A stretch of DNA of 54,942 nt, from NCBI GenBank assembly GCA_964551435.1, contig CAZKBS010000012.1, positions 1-54,942 of the forward strand, read 5' to 3'. The DNA is from UBA2020 sp964551435. Its GTDB lineage: Bacteria > Pseudomonadota > Alphaproteobacteria > Micavibrionales > UBA2020. A model generated the notes under the pieces. That model was not told where the DNA came from. It saw only the letters and a list, made by a program, of their open reading frames with translations, and did no database searches. Position numbers and translations under genes: made by a program. Position 1 is the stretch's first letter. Each line of letters opens with the position of its first letter. This document shows, piece by piece, positions 16,607-28,724 of this stretch.

Positions 16607-18322
16607 TTGACAACGGAACAAAGGTTCCCCGCAGAACTGAAAGGCAGAGCCAAGCGCGCATTCCATGTGGCTGCGGCGCTGGTTGCGTTCAGCAGCCTGT
16701 CGCACGCAGACCAGTCGCGCCAGACATCGGGCGCGCCCTTCCCGACCGAAACCGCCGACCGCGAAAATCCCGACAAGCAGCCGATCATCTATACCCCGCC
16801 GCCGCTGCCCCCCGCACCGTCGATTGCGCAAATCATCGGCAGCGACGAAGAAAAACAGCGCAATATTTTCTTTGTGCAAAACCGCCAGACGCTGCGCGAA
16901 TTCCGCGCCCTGCGTGGCGACACCACGAATACCGGCGCAATCACGCGCGAAGAAACCGCGCTTATCCGCGAGATCACCGAAGGCGCGCGCGCCGATGCCA
17001 AAACCTATCAAATGCCGCTGCCGGTTGTGGCGACGCTGCATTTTGCCGCACGCCAGACAGGCATTGACACCAGTGAATACATGCAGCGCCTGACCGAAAG
17101 CGGCGGTATCGTCACCGGTGCCGACCGCAGCGGCCTCAGCCGTACCAATCTTTTCAAATTCAACGTGCCGACGTGGCTTTATATGATGAAAAGCTTTGGC
17201 CCCAATCATGGCTTCGGCTTTTTCACCGACCAGATAAAAGTGACAACTGCCCCCGACGGTGCGCAGCAGGTATCGGTCGATGATCCCGCCGTGCTGAGGC
17301 ATATCGTTTCATTCCGCGCCAACCCGCGCGTATCCGCGCTTATCGGCGCGGAGTATATGCAGAACGCGGACAGCCTGCCGCAGAATATCCGCTATCACCG
17401 CGCGCAGCAGATCACCGCGCCCGATGTGCGCGAACAGCAAAATTATCTTCTGGTGCTGGGCTTTCAACTGGGTATTCGCGGTGCGGACGGCATTTCCGGC
17501 CCGCTGACGCGCGCGGCGCTGCATGAATTCAATGTCATGAGCCGCCCGCTGTACGAACCCGGCCAGACCGTGACCAGCCTTCTGCGGCAGGCGACGGAGC
17601 AGGCTATCGAAGATTCGGAGCGTTATACCAACCGCTGGCGCACCGTCACACCCGCTGACGCTTTCGCCATCCGCCATGCGGCGAAAGTCGTTGGCGTCGA
17701 TTACGGCTATATGATGGAACTGGTCAGTGCCGAGAGCGGCTTTGTATCGGATATCGAGGCGACGACATCCAGCGCCACCGGCCTGTTCCAGTTCATCGAC
17801 AACACATGGCTGCTCATGATCAAAGGGCATGGCGCGAAATATGGCCTGTCCGACCTTGCCGATCGCATCACCTTAACAGAAGGGCGCAACGGATACCCCG
17901 TCGCGTCGGTCGAAAACCCGTTTGTACAAAAATACATTCTGTCGCTGCGCACCGACCCCAGATTGTCGGCCATGATGGGCGCGGAATTCGTCAAGGAAAA
18001 CTTCGACAACCTCAGCGCCGCGCTGCCGAACCGCGATATCACGCGCACCGACCAGTATCTGGCGCACTTCCTTGGATCGGGCAATGCGGTGGCGTTTATT
18101 TCGCGCATGACCAGCAACAGCAAAAAAGCCGCCGCCAGCGTGTTCCCCGACGCCGCCGCATCGAACCGCAACGTGTTTTACAAACGCGGCGGCGCCGCCC
18201 GCAGTTTTGGCGAGGTCTATAGCCTGTTCAGCCAGAAATTCGATACGCAGGTTTTCGACGCGCCGCAGCCGCAAGCCGCAGCCGAAGTTCCCCTGCCGCC
18301 CGCACGCCCGCCGCGTCCCTGA
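16607..18322 (+). CDS. exported protein with two lytic-transglycosylase-like modules around a peptidoglycan-binding segment
   Basis: The protein has 571 residues from a TTG start at 16607. A basic n-region (LKGRAKRAFH) and hydrophobic core ending near LSHADQ form a signal peptide, followed by a Pro-rich linker. Residues 135-260 form a transglycosylase-like module with candidate glutamate E164 in RLTESGG. Residues 280-312 (LGFQLGIRGADGISGPLTRA) resemble a PG_binding_1 repeat. Residues 350-510 form a second module with E376 in SAESGFVSD and the family-like SATGLFQFIDNTW. The modules share further segments: LYMMKSFGPNHGFGFFTDQI against LLMIKGHGAKYGLSDLADRI, and RANPRVSALIGAEY against RTDPRLSAMMGAEF. 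The second module is closer to the SLT pattern. The tail is Pro-rich. It is likely periplasmic and acts on murein. Confidence 0.82.
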   Translation: MTTEQRFPAELKGRAKRAFHVAAALVAFSSLSHADQSRQTSGAPFPTETADRENPDKQPIIYTPPPLPPAPSIAQIIGSDEEKQRNIFFVQNRQTLREFRALRGDTTNTGAITREETALIREITEGARADAKTYQMPLPVVATLHFAARQTGIDTSEYMQRLTESGGIVTGADRSGLSRTNLFKFNVPTWLYMMKSFGPNHGFGFFTDQIKVTTAPDGAQQVSVDDPAVLRHIVSFRANPRVSALIGAEYMQNADSLPQNIRYHRAQQITAPDVREQQNYLLVLGFQLGIRGADGISGPLTRAALHEFNVMSRPLYEPGQTVTSLLRQATEQAIEDSERYTNRWRTVTPADAFAIRHAAKVVGVDYGYMMELVSAESGFVSDIEATTSSATGLFQFIDNTWLLMIKGHGAKYGLSDLADRITLTEGRNGYPVASVENPFVQKYILSLRTDPRLSAMMGAEFVKENFDNLSAALPNRDITRTDQYLAHFLGSGNAVAFISRMTSNSKKAAASVFPDAAASNRNVFYKRGGAARSFGEVYSLFSQKFDTQVFDAPQPQAAAEVPLPPARPPRP

Positions 18323-18352
18323 TTATCTTTAAACCGCTTCAGCTAAACCGTG

Positions 18353-21253
<2,901 letters not shown>

Positions 21254-21374
21254 GGGCGCGTATCTCCGCTGGTATGTCGGTAGAAATTCAAAAACCATCG
21301 CCAAAATGCCCGATTGGGGCATCACGGTCTAGGTTAAAAACGATGTATTTTGGAAACAGTCCTTTTCACCCGCT

Positions 21375-21596
21375 TTAGGGGCGAATGGATATGCTGCAAT
21401 CGTTGTCGTCGCAGGTTTTGTCGAGGACATAGGCTTCGCCCTTCAGCGCCGCCTTGAGACGCGCGGAGAGAAGCTCCGCCAGCGCCGCCTGCTCCGCGCG
21501 CGTTTCGGCGCGGGTTTTGGCCGCAGCAGGCTCAGCCGCCACCGCGGGCGCGGTGAAGGCAAACAGCAGGGCTGCGATCAAAAAGGCGTTTTTCAT
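21375..21596 (-). CDS. small secreted protein of unknown function
   Basis: The product has 73 residues. A signal peptide (MKNAFLIAALLFAFTAPAVAAEP) is followed by an Ala/Glu/Arg-rich helix of about 30 residues and a short end containing CDDNDC and ISIRP. The two cysteines five residues apart could form a disulphide in the periplasm. I do not recognise the family. It lies between ileS and trpS on the same strand; a purine-rich ribosome-binding site (CCAAGGACACC read leftward) supports expression. Confidence 0.7.
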   Translation of the reverse strand: MKNAFLIAALLFAFTAPAVAAEPAAAKTRAETRAEQAALAELLSARLKAALKGEAYVLDKTCDDNDCSISIRP

Positions 21597-21707
21597 GGTG
21601 TCCTTGGAGTCATCCGGTTTCGGATTCTTCTGGCCACGAAACTACCCAAAAGCCCCCGAAAAAGCAAGTTTTGAGGGCAGTTTTTTGACTTTACGGAAAT
21701 TTATGAC

Positions 21708-22715
21708 TTATTTCAGACGCTTAAGCCCCACCGCTTCGCGCACGTCCGACAGGGTGGCGCGGGCGACCGCGCGGGCTTTTTCCGCCCCCTCCGCCAAAAT
21801 CGCGTCAAGCTTCGGCAAATCGGCCATGTAGTCGTTATAGATGCGCGAGGGTTCGGCCAGCGCCTCTTCGACTGCCGCTGCCAGCAGTTTTTTGGCATCG
21901 CCATAGCCCATGCCGCCCGCCAGAAACGCCGCGCGCATGGCGGCCACATCGGCCTCCGGCGCGAAATAGCTGTAGAGCTGGAAGATGGTGCTGGTATCGG
22001 GGTCTTTGGGTTCGGCGGGCAGTTTCGAATCCGTCACGATTTTCATGATGAGTTTTTGGCGCGCCTTCGCATCGATAAACAGCGGGATGTGGTTGCCGTA
22101 GCTCTTGCTCATCTTGCGGCCATCGAGGCCCTGCACCGTTGCGCTTTGCGGCTGGATAAGGCCTTCGGGCTCCACCAGCACACGCTTGAAGGTATTGTTG
22201 AGATACCCCGCGATATCACGCGCGAATTCGATATGCTGCGTCTGGTCGTGACCGACGGGCACGATCTGCGCGCGCATGGACAAAATATCCGCCGCCATCA
22301 AAATGGGATAGGTATAAAGCCCCATGTTGACGTTCGCATCGACATCGCGGCCTTCGGCTTCGTTTTTATCCTTTGCGGCCTTGTAGGCATGCGAGCGGTC
22401 CATCAATCCCTTGGGCGTGACGGCCATGAGGGCGGTTGTCAGCTCGAAAATCTCAGGAATATCGGACTGGCGGTAGAAAACCGTTTTGGCGGGGTCAAGC
22501 CCGAGGGCCAGCCAGCAGGCCGCAACCTCGTACGTATCCCGCGTCAGCGCCGCCGCATCGCGCACGCTGTTGAGCGCGTGATAATCGGCGATGAACAAAA
22601 AAGATTTTCCTTCGTGCGCGGCTTTTTGCAGCGCGGGGCGGATGGCGCCGATGTAGTTGCCGAGATGCGGCATCCCCGTCGCCTGTACGCCCGTCAGAAC
22701 CGTTTTACCCGCCAT
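21708..22715 (-). CDS. trpS: tryptophanyl-tRNA synthetase
   Basis: This 335-residue class I synthetase begins VLTGVQATGMPHLGNYIGAI, the TrpRS form of the HIGH region. The KMSKS motif is DGRKMSKSYGNHIPL near residue 198. HDQTQHIEFARDIA and the C-terminal helical anticodon region match bacterial TrpRS. Length is typical. It is divergent from the SRAP gene, with 86 bases between. Confidence 0.98.
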   Translation of the reverse strand: MAGKTVLTGVQATGMPHLGNYIGAIRPALQKAAHEGKSFLFIADYHALNSVRDAAALTRDTYEVAACWLALGLDPAKTVFYRQSDIPEIFELTTALMAVTPKGLMDRSHAYKAAKDKNEAEGRDVDANVNMGLYTYPILMAADILSMRAQIVPVGHDQTQHIEFARDIAGYLNNTFKRVLVEPEGLIQPQSATVQGLDGRKMSKSYGNHIPLFIDAKARQKLIMKIVTDSKLPAEPKDPDTSTIFQLYSYFAPEADVAAMRAAFLAGGMGYGDAKKLLAAAVEEALAEPSRIYNDYMADLPKLDAILAEGAEKARAVARATLSDVREAVGLKRLK

Positions 22716-22801
22716 TGTGTTTATCTCTTTATTATTTTACTTGCCGCTGCGGCTGTTCCGGCCAATATAGGCCATATAACGCCACAAAGTAAATATCGGT
22801 T

Positions 22802-23476
22802 ATGTGCGGCAGGTACAAACAAAACACGGATGGCGATGCGCTGGCGGCGGTTTTCCGCGTCCGCCGCCGCACGCGCCAGAAAGATCCCTACGGCATCGCC
22901 TTGCCGGGGACGGATCTGCCGGTCATCCGCGAAAATAGCGCGGGGCGTTTCATGGATGACCTCCACTGGGGCTTCGTGCCGCACTGGGCCAAGGACGACA
23001 AGCAAAACCGCTTCATCAACGCGCGCGCCGAAAGCTCGGCGGAAAAACCGTCGTTCCGCGATGCATACCGTCTGCGCCGCTGCATCATCCCCGCCGACGG
23101 GTTTATTGAATGGGACAGCCGCACCAGCCCCAAAACCCCTTACGATATTACGCTGTCGCCGCCGCAGGTTTTCGGCTTCGCGGGGCTATGGGACCGCTGG
23201 ACACATCCGGCAACGGGCGAATTTAAAGACAGCTTCGCCATTCTGACGATTGCCGCGTCACCGCTGCTTGCGCCTTATCATGACCGCATGCCCGTGATGC
23301 TGACAGCCGCCGCCGACATCGACCGCTGGCTGGCCAAGGACACGCCGCCCGATACCCTCGCCGCGATTGCCGCAAAGGCAGTGGCCCAGCCGCTGGATAT
23401 CCGCCCCGCCGCAGACACAGGCCAGCGCGCGAAGGCTGAATCACCGCCCGATACACGTCAGGGCAATCTTTTTTAG
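22802..23476 (+). CDS. yedK: SRAP-domain protein (YedK/HMCES-like), abasic-site cross-linker
   Basis: This 224-residue SRAP protein starts MCGRY, so removal of the initiator Met exposes the catalytic Cys2. Other active-site parts are present: the Asn in FINARAES, the Glu in IIPADGFIEWD and the His in YHDRMPVML. SRAP proteins form a stable thiazolidine link to abasic sites in single-stranded DNA and protect replication forks. Bacterial copies are often SOS-linked. I did not identify a convincing LexA box in the 86-base gap to trpS. Confidence 0.95.
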   Translation: MCGRYKQNTDGDALAAVFRVRRRTRQKDPYGIALPGTDLPVIRENSAGRFMDDLHWGFVPHWAKDDKQNRFINARAESSAEKPSFRDAYRLRRCIIPADGFIEWDSRTSPKTPYDITLSPPQVFGFAGLWDRWTHPATGEFKDSFAILTIAASPLLAPYHDRMPVMLTAAADIDRWLAKDTPPDTLAAIAAKAVAQPLDIRPAADTGQRAKAESPPDTRQGNLF

Positions 23477-23611
23477 GCCTCGCGCGTGGCTATCCTGCTG
23501 TTTTATGGCGCTTTCCCATAAGGATTGACAGTTGTTGCGGGATTGTCTAGCGTTGCGACATATCCTAACAATATACAGACGCGACATTCATTTATTCCGA
23601 GGAAAGGTGCC

Positions 23612-24133
23612 ATGGGTATGAAAGATTGGCTGAAACGCCTGCAGGAAAATGCAGAAGACAAACTGAAAAAAGCAGACGACCCGCAAGCACAGCGCGATGC
23701 CAAGCGCGAAGAAAACGCGCGCAATGTGCGCCGCGCCGCCTCCGCCGTGAAAATGGCGCAAAAAGGGCTCAAGGCTTATAACGACGCGTCGAAAAAAGCC
23801 GGCGAGATTGGCCGCACCGTCACCGAGAAAACCGCCGAGATTGCCGAAAAGGCGCAGCCGATTGCCGGCAAGGTCGATGAAACCGCCAGCGCACTGGGCA
23901 AAAGAATCAAAGGCGCGTTCGACGTCGTCAAAGAAAAAGTCAGCAAGGGCGCCGATGCAGCAGGCGAGCAGATTGGCGAAAAAATCGACAGCGCCCGCGC
24001 CGAACAGGCGAAAAAGCCGAGCACAGGCTCCAGCCTGCTCGACATCCTGATGCCGGGCGTGCCGGAAACGGACGCGACCAAACCCAAGGACGCCCCCGCG
24101 CCCAAAAAGCCGAACGGCCCCAACGCCGGCTGA
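23612..24133 (+). CDS. Lys/Ala-rich coiled-coil protein
   Basis: The protein has 173 residues and is highly charged, with long amphipathic helices (KDWLKRLQENAEDKLKKADD, then AEKAQPIAGKVDETASALG). The 11-residue-like periodicity recalls LEA/apolipoprotein or YtxH-type stress proteins. The end is disordered and Pro-rich (DAPAPKKPNGPNAG), after a hydrophobic patch LLDILMPGVP. There is no signal peptide or membrane span. The ATG at 23612 follows a strong GAGGAAAGG site. Function is unknown; a strong terminator follows. Confidence 0.75.
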   Translation: MGMKDWLKRLQENAEDKLKKADDPQAQRDAKREENARNVRRAASAVKMAQKGLKAYNDASKKAGEIGRTVTEKTAEIAEKAQPIAGKVDETASALGKRIKGAFDVVKEKVSKGADAAGEQIGEKIDSARAEQAKKPSTGSSLLDILMPGVPETDATKPKDAPAPKKPNGPNAG

Positions 24134-24153
24134 TATCGCGCTGCTCTGAATAC

Positions 24154-24187
24154 AAAAAAACAGCTGCCCGCAACGGCAGCTGTTTTT
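24154..24187 (+). terminator. intrinsic terminator of the coiled-coil gene
   Basis: An A-run, the stem CAGCTGCC/GGCAGCTG with a short CGCAAC-type loop, and a T-run form a textbook terminator 20 bases past the stop codon. Confidence 0.92.
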
Positions 24188-24228
24188 ATTTTTGGGCGCG
24201 CGCGTTTTTTTATTTTTGGGCGCGCGCG
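24183..24228. repeat. 22-bp tandem direct repeat with alternating GC tract
   Basis: Two identical 22-base copies (24183-24204 and 24207-24228), separated by two bases, each read T5-A-T5-GGG followed by (CG)4. The first copy begins in the T-run of the preceding terminator. The (CG)n tracts could adopt left-handed DNA. No gene covers this stretch. Confidence 0.85.
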
Positions 24229-24451
24229 CCCGTATGCGGCGGCGCAAAAAACCATAACCCGCGGTAACAGTCACAATAGGGCACACGGGTTTACAGCCCC
24301 GCCCCAAGCTGTTAGTTTTCAATCTCTAGATTCAAGCAGCCATAAAAAAAGCCGGAACAATCCGGCGCGGACGTGCTGCCCGGGTGTGTGTGTTGCCGTG
24401 TCTGCATTTGCAGCCGCGCGTATGGATAACCACAGACCCGAAAGACCTGTC

Positions 24452-26260
24452 ATGAGCGCAAACCCGAAACCCACCCCCGCCGATAAAACGCCCAACGCAA
24501 GCCCGCAAGGCGCGCAGCCCTGGTCGCGCAAATATCCCGTCGATATCGACTGGGATGCGGATGTGCCGCAATCGACGATGGTGCAAAAATTCGAAGAGTC
24601 CGTGAAAAAATATGGCAAGCGCACCTGCCTGAATTTCATGGGCAAGACCATGACCTACGCCGAGGTGGGCGAAGCCGTCGACCGTTTCGCCAAAAGCCTG
24701 CAAGATCAGGGCGTCGGCAAAGGCAGTAAAATCGGCCTGTGCCTGCCCAATACGCCGTTTTACGTCATCGCCTATTACGGCGCGATGAAAGCCGGTGCGA
24801 CGGTGGTGAATTTCAACCCGCTTTATGCCGAAAAGGAACTGGAACACCAGATCAACGACAGCCAGTGCGACATCATGGTGACGATCAACGTCAAGCAGGT
24901 GCAGCCGAAGGTTGAAAAGATGCTGGGCACCACGCATCTGAAAAAAATCATTTCCTGCGAGCTCGCCGATGCGCTGCCCAGCGTGAAGGGCTTTGCCTTC
25001 CGCATGCTGAACACCGTCAAGGGCTGGTTCGGCAAATCGGACACCGTCAAGGTCACGCAGGATAAAACCCACCTTTCGTTCAGCAAAATGATTTCCCGCC
25101 CCGGCAAACCCAAGCCGGTTGATGTCACGCCTGACGATATCGCCGTTTTGCAATATACGGGCGGCACGACGGGCGTGCCCAAGGGCGCGGCGCTCAGCCA
25201 CGGTAACCTCAGCGCCAACCTGCATCAGGCGAATTTGTGGTTCACGGGCGGCAAACCGACGCAGACGCAGGAAAAAATGCTGGCCGTGCTGCCGTTTTTC
25301 CACGTCTTCAGCATGACCGTGCAAATGAACATGTCGCTGCATATCGGCGCGGAGCTGGTGATGCTGCCGAAATTCGACCTCAAGGAAACGCTCAAGACCA
25401 TCGACAAGGAAAAACCCACGATGTTCGCGGGCGTGCCCACGCTGTATAAGGCCATCATCGATTGCAAGGACGTGAAGAAATACGATCTCAGCTCGCTGAA
25501 AGTCTGCATGTCGGGCGGTGCGGCGCTGAACGAAAACGTCATGAACGGCTTCAAAAAACTGACCGGCCTTGAACTGGTCGAAGGTTACGGCCTGTCGGAA
25601 ACCGCGCCGCTGGCGATTGCCAACCCCGTATTCGGCGAGAAAAAACTGAATTCCATCGGTATGCCTGTGCCGAAAACGGAAGTTAAAATCACCAACCTGC
25701 AATTCCCCGACCAGACCCAGCCGATTAAAATGGAAGGCGAGATCTGCCTGCGCGGCCCGCAGGTGATGAAAGGCTACTGGAACCGCCCCGAAGAAACCGA
25801 GAAAGTCATGGACAAGGATGGTTTCTTCCGCACCGGCGATGTGGGGTATGTGGATGAAGACGGTTATATTTTCATCGTCGACCGCATCAAGGACATGATC
25901 AACGCCTCCGGCATGAAAGTCTTCCCGCGTAAAGTGGAAGAAGCCATCATGACGCATCCCAAAGTCTCCGAAGCCATCGTCATCGGCGTGCCGCATGATT
26001 ATCGCGGTGAAACGGTCAAAGCCTTCGTTGTGCTCAAAGAAGGCCAGAAGATGGACCAGAAGGAACTGACGGAATATCTGAAAGACCGTCTGGCCCCCTA
26101 CGAAATGCCCAAACTGGTCGAACAGCGCGATGCGCTGCCCAAAACCATGATTGGCAAACCCGATAAAAAAGCGCTGGTCGCCGAAGAAAAAGCGAAGGCT
26201 GCCGCGAATGAAAACAAGCAGGGCGGCAACAAACCGCCGAAGCCGCCGCGTTTCGGCTAA
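24452..26260 (+). CDS. fadD: long-chain fatty-acid-CoA ligase
   Basis: This AMP-forming acyl-CoA synthetase has 602 residues from the ATG at 24452; in-frame starts at 24386 and 24419 are possible. The P-loop is YTGGTTGVPKGAALSH near residue 234. The A5 motif is GYGLSETAPLA, the A7/A8 region GDVGYVDEDGYIFIVDRIKDM, and the catalytic lysine region is KTMIGKPDKKALV. It should activate long-chain fatty acids for degradation or phospholipid use at the inner membrane face. The C-terminal Lys/Ala/Asn tail is not part of the enzyme core. It is a single-gene unit ended by a strong terminator. Confidence 0.94.
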   Translation: MSANPKPTPADKTPNASPQGAQPWSRKYPVDIDWDADVPQSTMVQKFEESVKKYGKRTCLNFMGKTMTYAEVGEAVDRFAKSLQDQGVGKGSKIGLCLPNTPFYVIAYYGAMKAGATVVNFNPLYAEKELEHQINDSQCDIMVTINVKQVQPKVEKMLGTTHLKKIISCELADALPSVKGFAFRMLNTVKGWFGKSDTVKVTQDKTHLSFSKMISRPGKPKPVDVTPDDIAVLQYTGGTTGVPKGAALSHGNLSANLHQANLWFTGGKPTQTQEKMLAVLPFFHVFSMTVQMNMSLHIGAELVMLPKFDLKETLKTIDKEKPTMFAGVPTLYKAIIDCKDVKKYDLSSLKVCMSGGAALNENVMNGFKKLTGLELVEGYGLSETAPLAIANPVFGEKKLNSIGMPVPKTEVKITNLQFPDQTQPIKMEGEICLRGPQVMKGYWNRPEETEKVMDKDGFFRTGDVGYVDEDGYIFIVDRIKDMINASGMKVFPRKVEEAIMTHPKVSEAIVIGVPHDYRGETVKAFVVLKEGQKMDQKELTEYLKDRLAPYEMPKLVEQRDALPKTMIGKPDKKALVAEEKAKAAANENKQGGNKPPKPPRFG

Positions 26261-26272
26261 GACCCTGCCCGC

Positions 26273-26307
26273 AAAAAAGCCCGGCATCGCATTGCCGGGC
26301 TTTTTTT
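26273..26307. terminator. bidirectional terminator after fadD
   Basis: A6-GCCCGGCA and TGCCGGGC-T7 form an uninterrupted stem with a 6-base loop. Runs of A and T on either side let it serve both fadD and the convergent permease gene. Confidence 0.93.
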
Positions 26308-26326
26308 ATGCGCGCTGGCGCGGTGT

Positions 26327-27454
26327 TTATCCGGCGGCTGGCTTGTGTTTTTTCTCAAGTTCTCCGGTTTTCGACAGCATCACGGCCAGCGGGCGCGTGG
26401 TTTTAAACTGCGACAGCGTGATGGAGGCCAGCGCCAGAATGGGAATGGCAAGGAACATGCCCGGCACGCCCCAGATCATCCCCCACATTGCCAGATTGGA
26501 AATAATAAAAATCGGGCTGAGGTTCAGGTTATTGCCCATCAGATACGGGTCAAGAATATGACCAAGGAACGCATGCGACGTGCACAGCGCCGCCAGCACC
26601 ATCAGCGTCGTGCCCAGATCGCCGAACTGGATCAGCGCGATAATAACCGGCATCGAAATCGCCACGAAAGACCCTGCATAAGGAATGAAATGCAGGAAAA
26701 ACGCCATGATGCCCCAGAACATCGCAAAATCGACGCGGAACATGCTGAGGATCAGGAAGGTCAAAAAGCTGTCGAGCGCGCTGACGAAGGCCTTCACGCC
26801 CACATAACGCTGGATTTTGACGTCGATGACGCGGAACACCTTGTGCCACTGCGCCGCCGCCGTGCGTCCGCGCACCATGCGGCGCATTTTATAGGCGAAG
26901 AACCGCTGTTCGTAGAGCAAAAGCCCGATGAAAACCACAATCACAAAGGTACGGCTGGCCAGATTTGTCAGCAGGCTGGCAAAACCGCTCATGACCTCGC
27001 CGATGTCCATATGCTTCTTGGCCAGCTCCACCAGTTCGGCAAAGGACGGCACGTTTTCGATGCCAAGGCGCCCGGCGCCGTCGGCCAGCATCTTCTCGAA
27101 ACTCTCCTGAAACTTCGGCGCCTCGTGCACGACCTGATCAATATTGTCACGCACCAGCGAGCCTACGACAAAAATCAGTATGCTCAGCATGACCACAGAC
27201 AGAAAGGTCCGCACACCGCGCGGCAGCGGCCGCCCGCGCCATATACGCGGCACACCCAGCACCCGCGCGACCGCATTGATGAGATACCAGAGAAAAAAGG
27301 CAATCACGAAGGGGATCATGATTTCCTTCGCGACCTTGCACACATAGATAAACAACACCAGCGCCAGAAACCCCAGCATAAAGGCGCTGGCAGCGGAAAA
27401 AGCGCGGCGCGCGGGTGTCGCCATGGCGGCGGTATCCGTCATCGGGGTGGTCAT
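26327..27454 (-). CDS. AI-2E family permease (second of tandem pair)
   Basis: This 375-residue inner-membrane protein of the AI-2E/DUF20 family has about eight spans. The typical N-terminal pair (FLALVLFIYVCKVAKEIMIPFVIAFFLWYL) is followed by a soluble helical stretch around residues 90-150. The C-terminal half carries FFLHFIPYAGSFVAISMPV and the loop LDPYLMGNNLNLSPI. Family members export autoinducer-2, ions or unknown solutes. Its start codon overlaps the stop of the upstream paralogue by four bases (ATGA), so the two are translationally coupled and may form a hetero-oligomer. Confidence 0.92.
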   Translation of the reverse strand: MTTPMTDTAAMATPARRAFSAASAFMLGFLALVLFIYVCKVAKEIMIPFVIAFFLWYLINAVARVLGVPRIWRGRPLPRGVRTFLSVVMLSILIFVVGSLVRDNIDQVVHEAPKFQESFEKMLADGAGRLGIENVPSFAELVELAKKHMDIGEVMSGFASLLTNLASRTFVIVVFIGLLLYEQRFFAYKMRRMVRGRTAAAQWHKVFRVIDVKIQRYVGVKAFVSALDSFLTFLILSMFRVDFAMFWGIMAFFLHFIPYAGSFVAISMPVIIALIQFGDLGTTLMVLAALCTSHAFLGHILDPYLMGNNLNLSPIFIISNLAMWGMIWGVPGMFLAIPILALASITLSQFKTTRPLAVMLSKTGELEKKHKPAAG

Positions 27455-28650
27455 GCTGCGCCGCCTTTCTTGCGTGCGGCGGTTTTTGTTTTTGCTTTTT
27501 GCTTCACGTCCGGTTTGTCCGGATCATCCCCCGCCGGCGGCAGGGGGGATGTATCATCCACCAGCTCCAGCCGTCCGGTTTTGGTCAGCAGCACCGCAAA
27601 CGGGCGGGTATGTGCAAACTGCGACAGGGTGATGGTAATCATCACCAGAATGGGCACCGCGAGAAACAGCCCCGGCACACGCCAGATCATCCAGCCCGCC
27701 GCGAGCGAGAAGATAATCATGATGGGGCTCAGGTTCAGGCTGCGGCCCATCAGGCGCGGCTCAAGGAAGCCGCCGAAGGCGAACTGTATCACGCTCAAGC
27801 CAATCAGAACGGACAGGAACATCGACATATCGCCGAACTGAATAAGCGCAATCATCGACGGCAGCACAATCACCAGCAAAGAGCCGATATAGGGAATGAA
27901 ATTCAGCACAAACGCCATCAGTCCCCAGAACTTGCTGAAATTGACGCCGCTGTGCGTCAGGAAGGCATAAACCAGAATCCCCGTCAGTACGCTGACCAGC
28001 GCCTTGACCCACACATAGTGCTGGATGCTGATATCGATATTGCGCAGGATGCGGCGCACGTTGGTTTCGGTTTCAGGGTCTTCAATCATTTCGATGATTT
28101 TGCGATTGAAGAATTTTTGTTCGTACAGCAAAAAACCCGTATAGAACGTCACCACCATCGCCTTGCCCGCGATACCCGAAAAGGTTTTCGCCAGCGCCGT
28201 GATGATGAACGTCAGGTTGAAATATTCGCGGATATCCTGCACTTTCACCTCTGTATCAAAACCGAGCATATGCAGGATCTTGGGCAGCATCCGCTCCAGG
28301 TTGGCCTGATAATGCGGCGCTTCGCGCACCACCTCCGCCGCGCTGCGGCTGATGAGGTCGATGACCGACCACAGCCCCCCTGCCAGAAACAGGATGGAAA
28401 CCACAAGGCAGACCGAACGCGGCAGCGCCCCACCGCCCACCGGCAGGCGCGACAGCCCGCGGGCAATCGCATTGATGAGATACCAGACGCAAACCGCAAT
28501 CACGAAAGGAATGGTAATCGCCGCCGATACCGTCAGCAGATAGACCACGGTGCACACCACCATGAACCCGAGCGCGTAGGTCGATACCGTCGACGTCCAG
28601 GCGCTGTCTTCTGCCGCGATCATCGGGGGAGAGCTCTTTTCTTTTACCAT
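27451..28650 (-). CDS. AI-2E family permease (first of tandem pair)
   Basis: This 399-residue paralogue of the next gene shares AITIPFVIAVCVWYLINAIARGL, FVLNFIPYIGSLLVIVLPS and LEPRLMGRSLNLSPI. It has about eight membrane spans and a charged C-terminal tail rich in Lys and Ala. The ATG at 28650 follows AAGGGAATAA. The longer in-frame start at 28668 lacks a better site. It is divergent from the glycine-riboswitch-controlled gcv operon, with 345 bases between the two coding regions. Substrate is unknown. Confidence 0.92.
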   Translation of the reverse strand: MVKEKSSPPMIAAEDSAWTSTVSTYALGFMVVCTVVYLLTVSAAITIPFVIAVCVWYLINAIARGLSRLPVGGGALPRSVCLVVSILFLAGGLWSVIDLISRSAAEVVREAPHYQANLERMLPKILHMLGFDTEVKVQDIREYFNLTFIITALAKTFSGIAGKAMVVTFYTGFLLYEQKFFNRKIIEMIEDPETETNVRRILRNIDISIQHYVWVKALVSVLTGILVYAFLTHSGVNFSKFWGLMAFVLNFIPYIGSLLVIVLPSMIALIQFGDMSMFLSVLIGLSVIQFAFGGFLEPRLMGRSLNLSPIMIIFSLAAGWMIWRVPGLFLAVPILVMITITLSQFAHTRPFAVLLTKTGRLELVDDTSPLPPAGDDPDKPDVKQKAKTKTAARKKGGAA

Positions 28651-28680
28651 ATTTATTCCCTTACCCACATTTTGCGTCAG

Positions 28681-28708
28681 TTGACTTTAGAATAAGACGC
28701 ATTACTGT
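28681..28708 (+). promoter_or_regulatory. candidate promoter for the gcv operon
   Basis: TTGACT (28681-28686) and TACTGT (28703-28708) with a 16-base spacer lie about 20 bases upstream of the glycine riboswitch. The -10 match is weak, so this is tentative. Confidence 0.35.
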
Positions 28709-28724
28709 CAACCTCACAAGCGAC

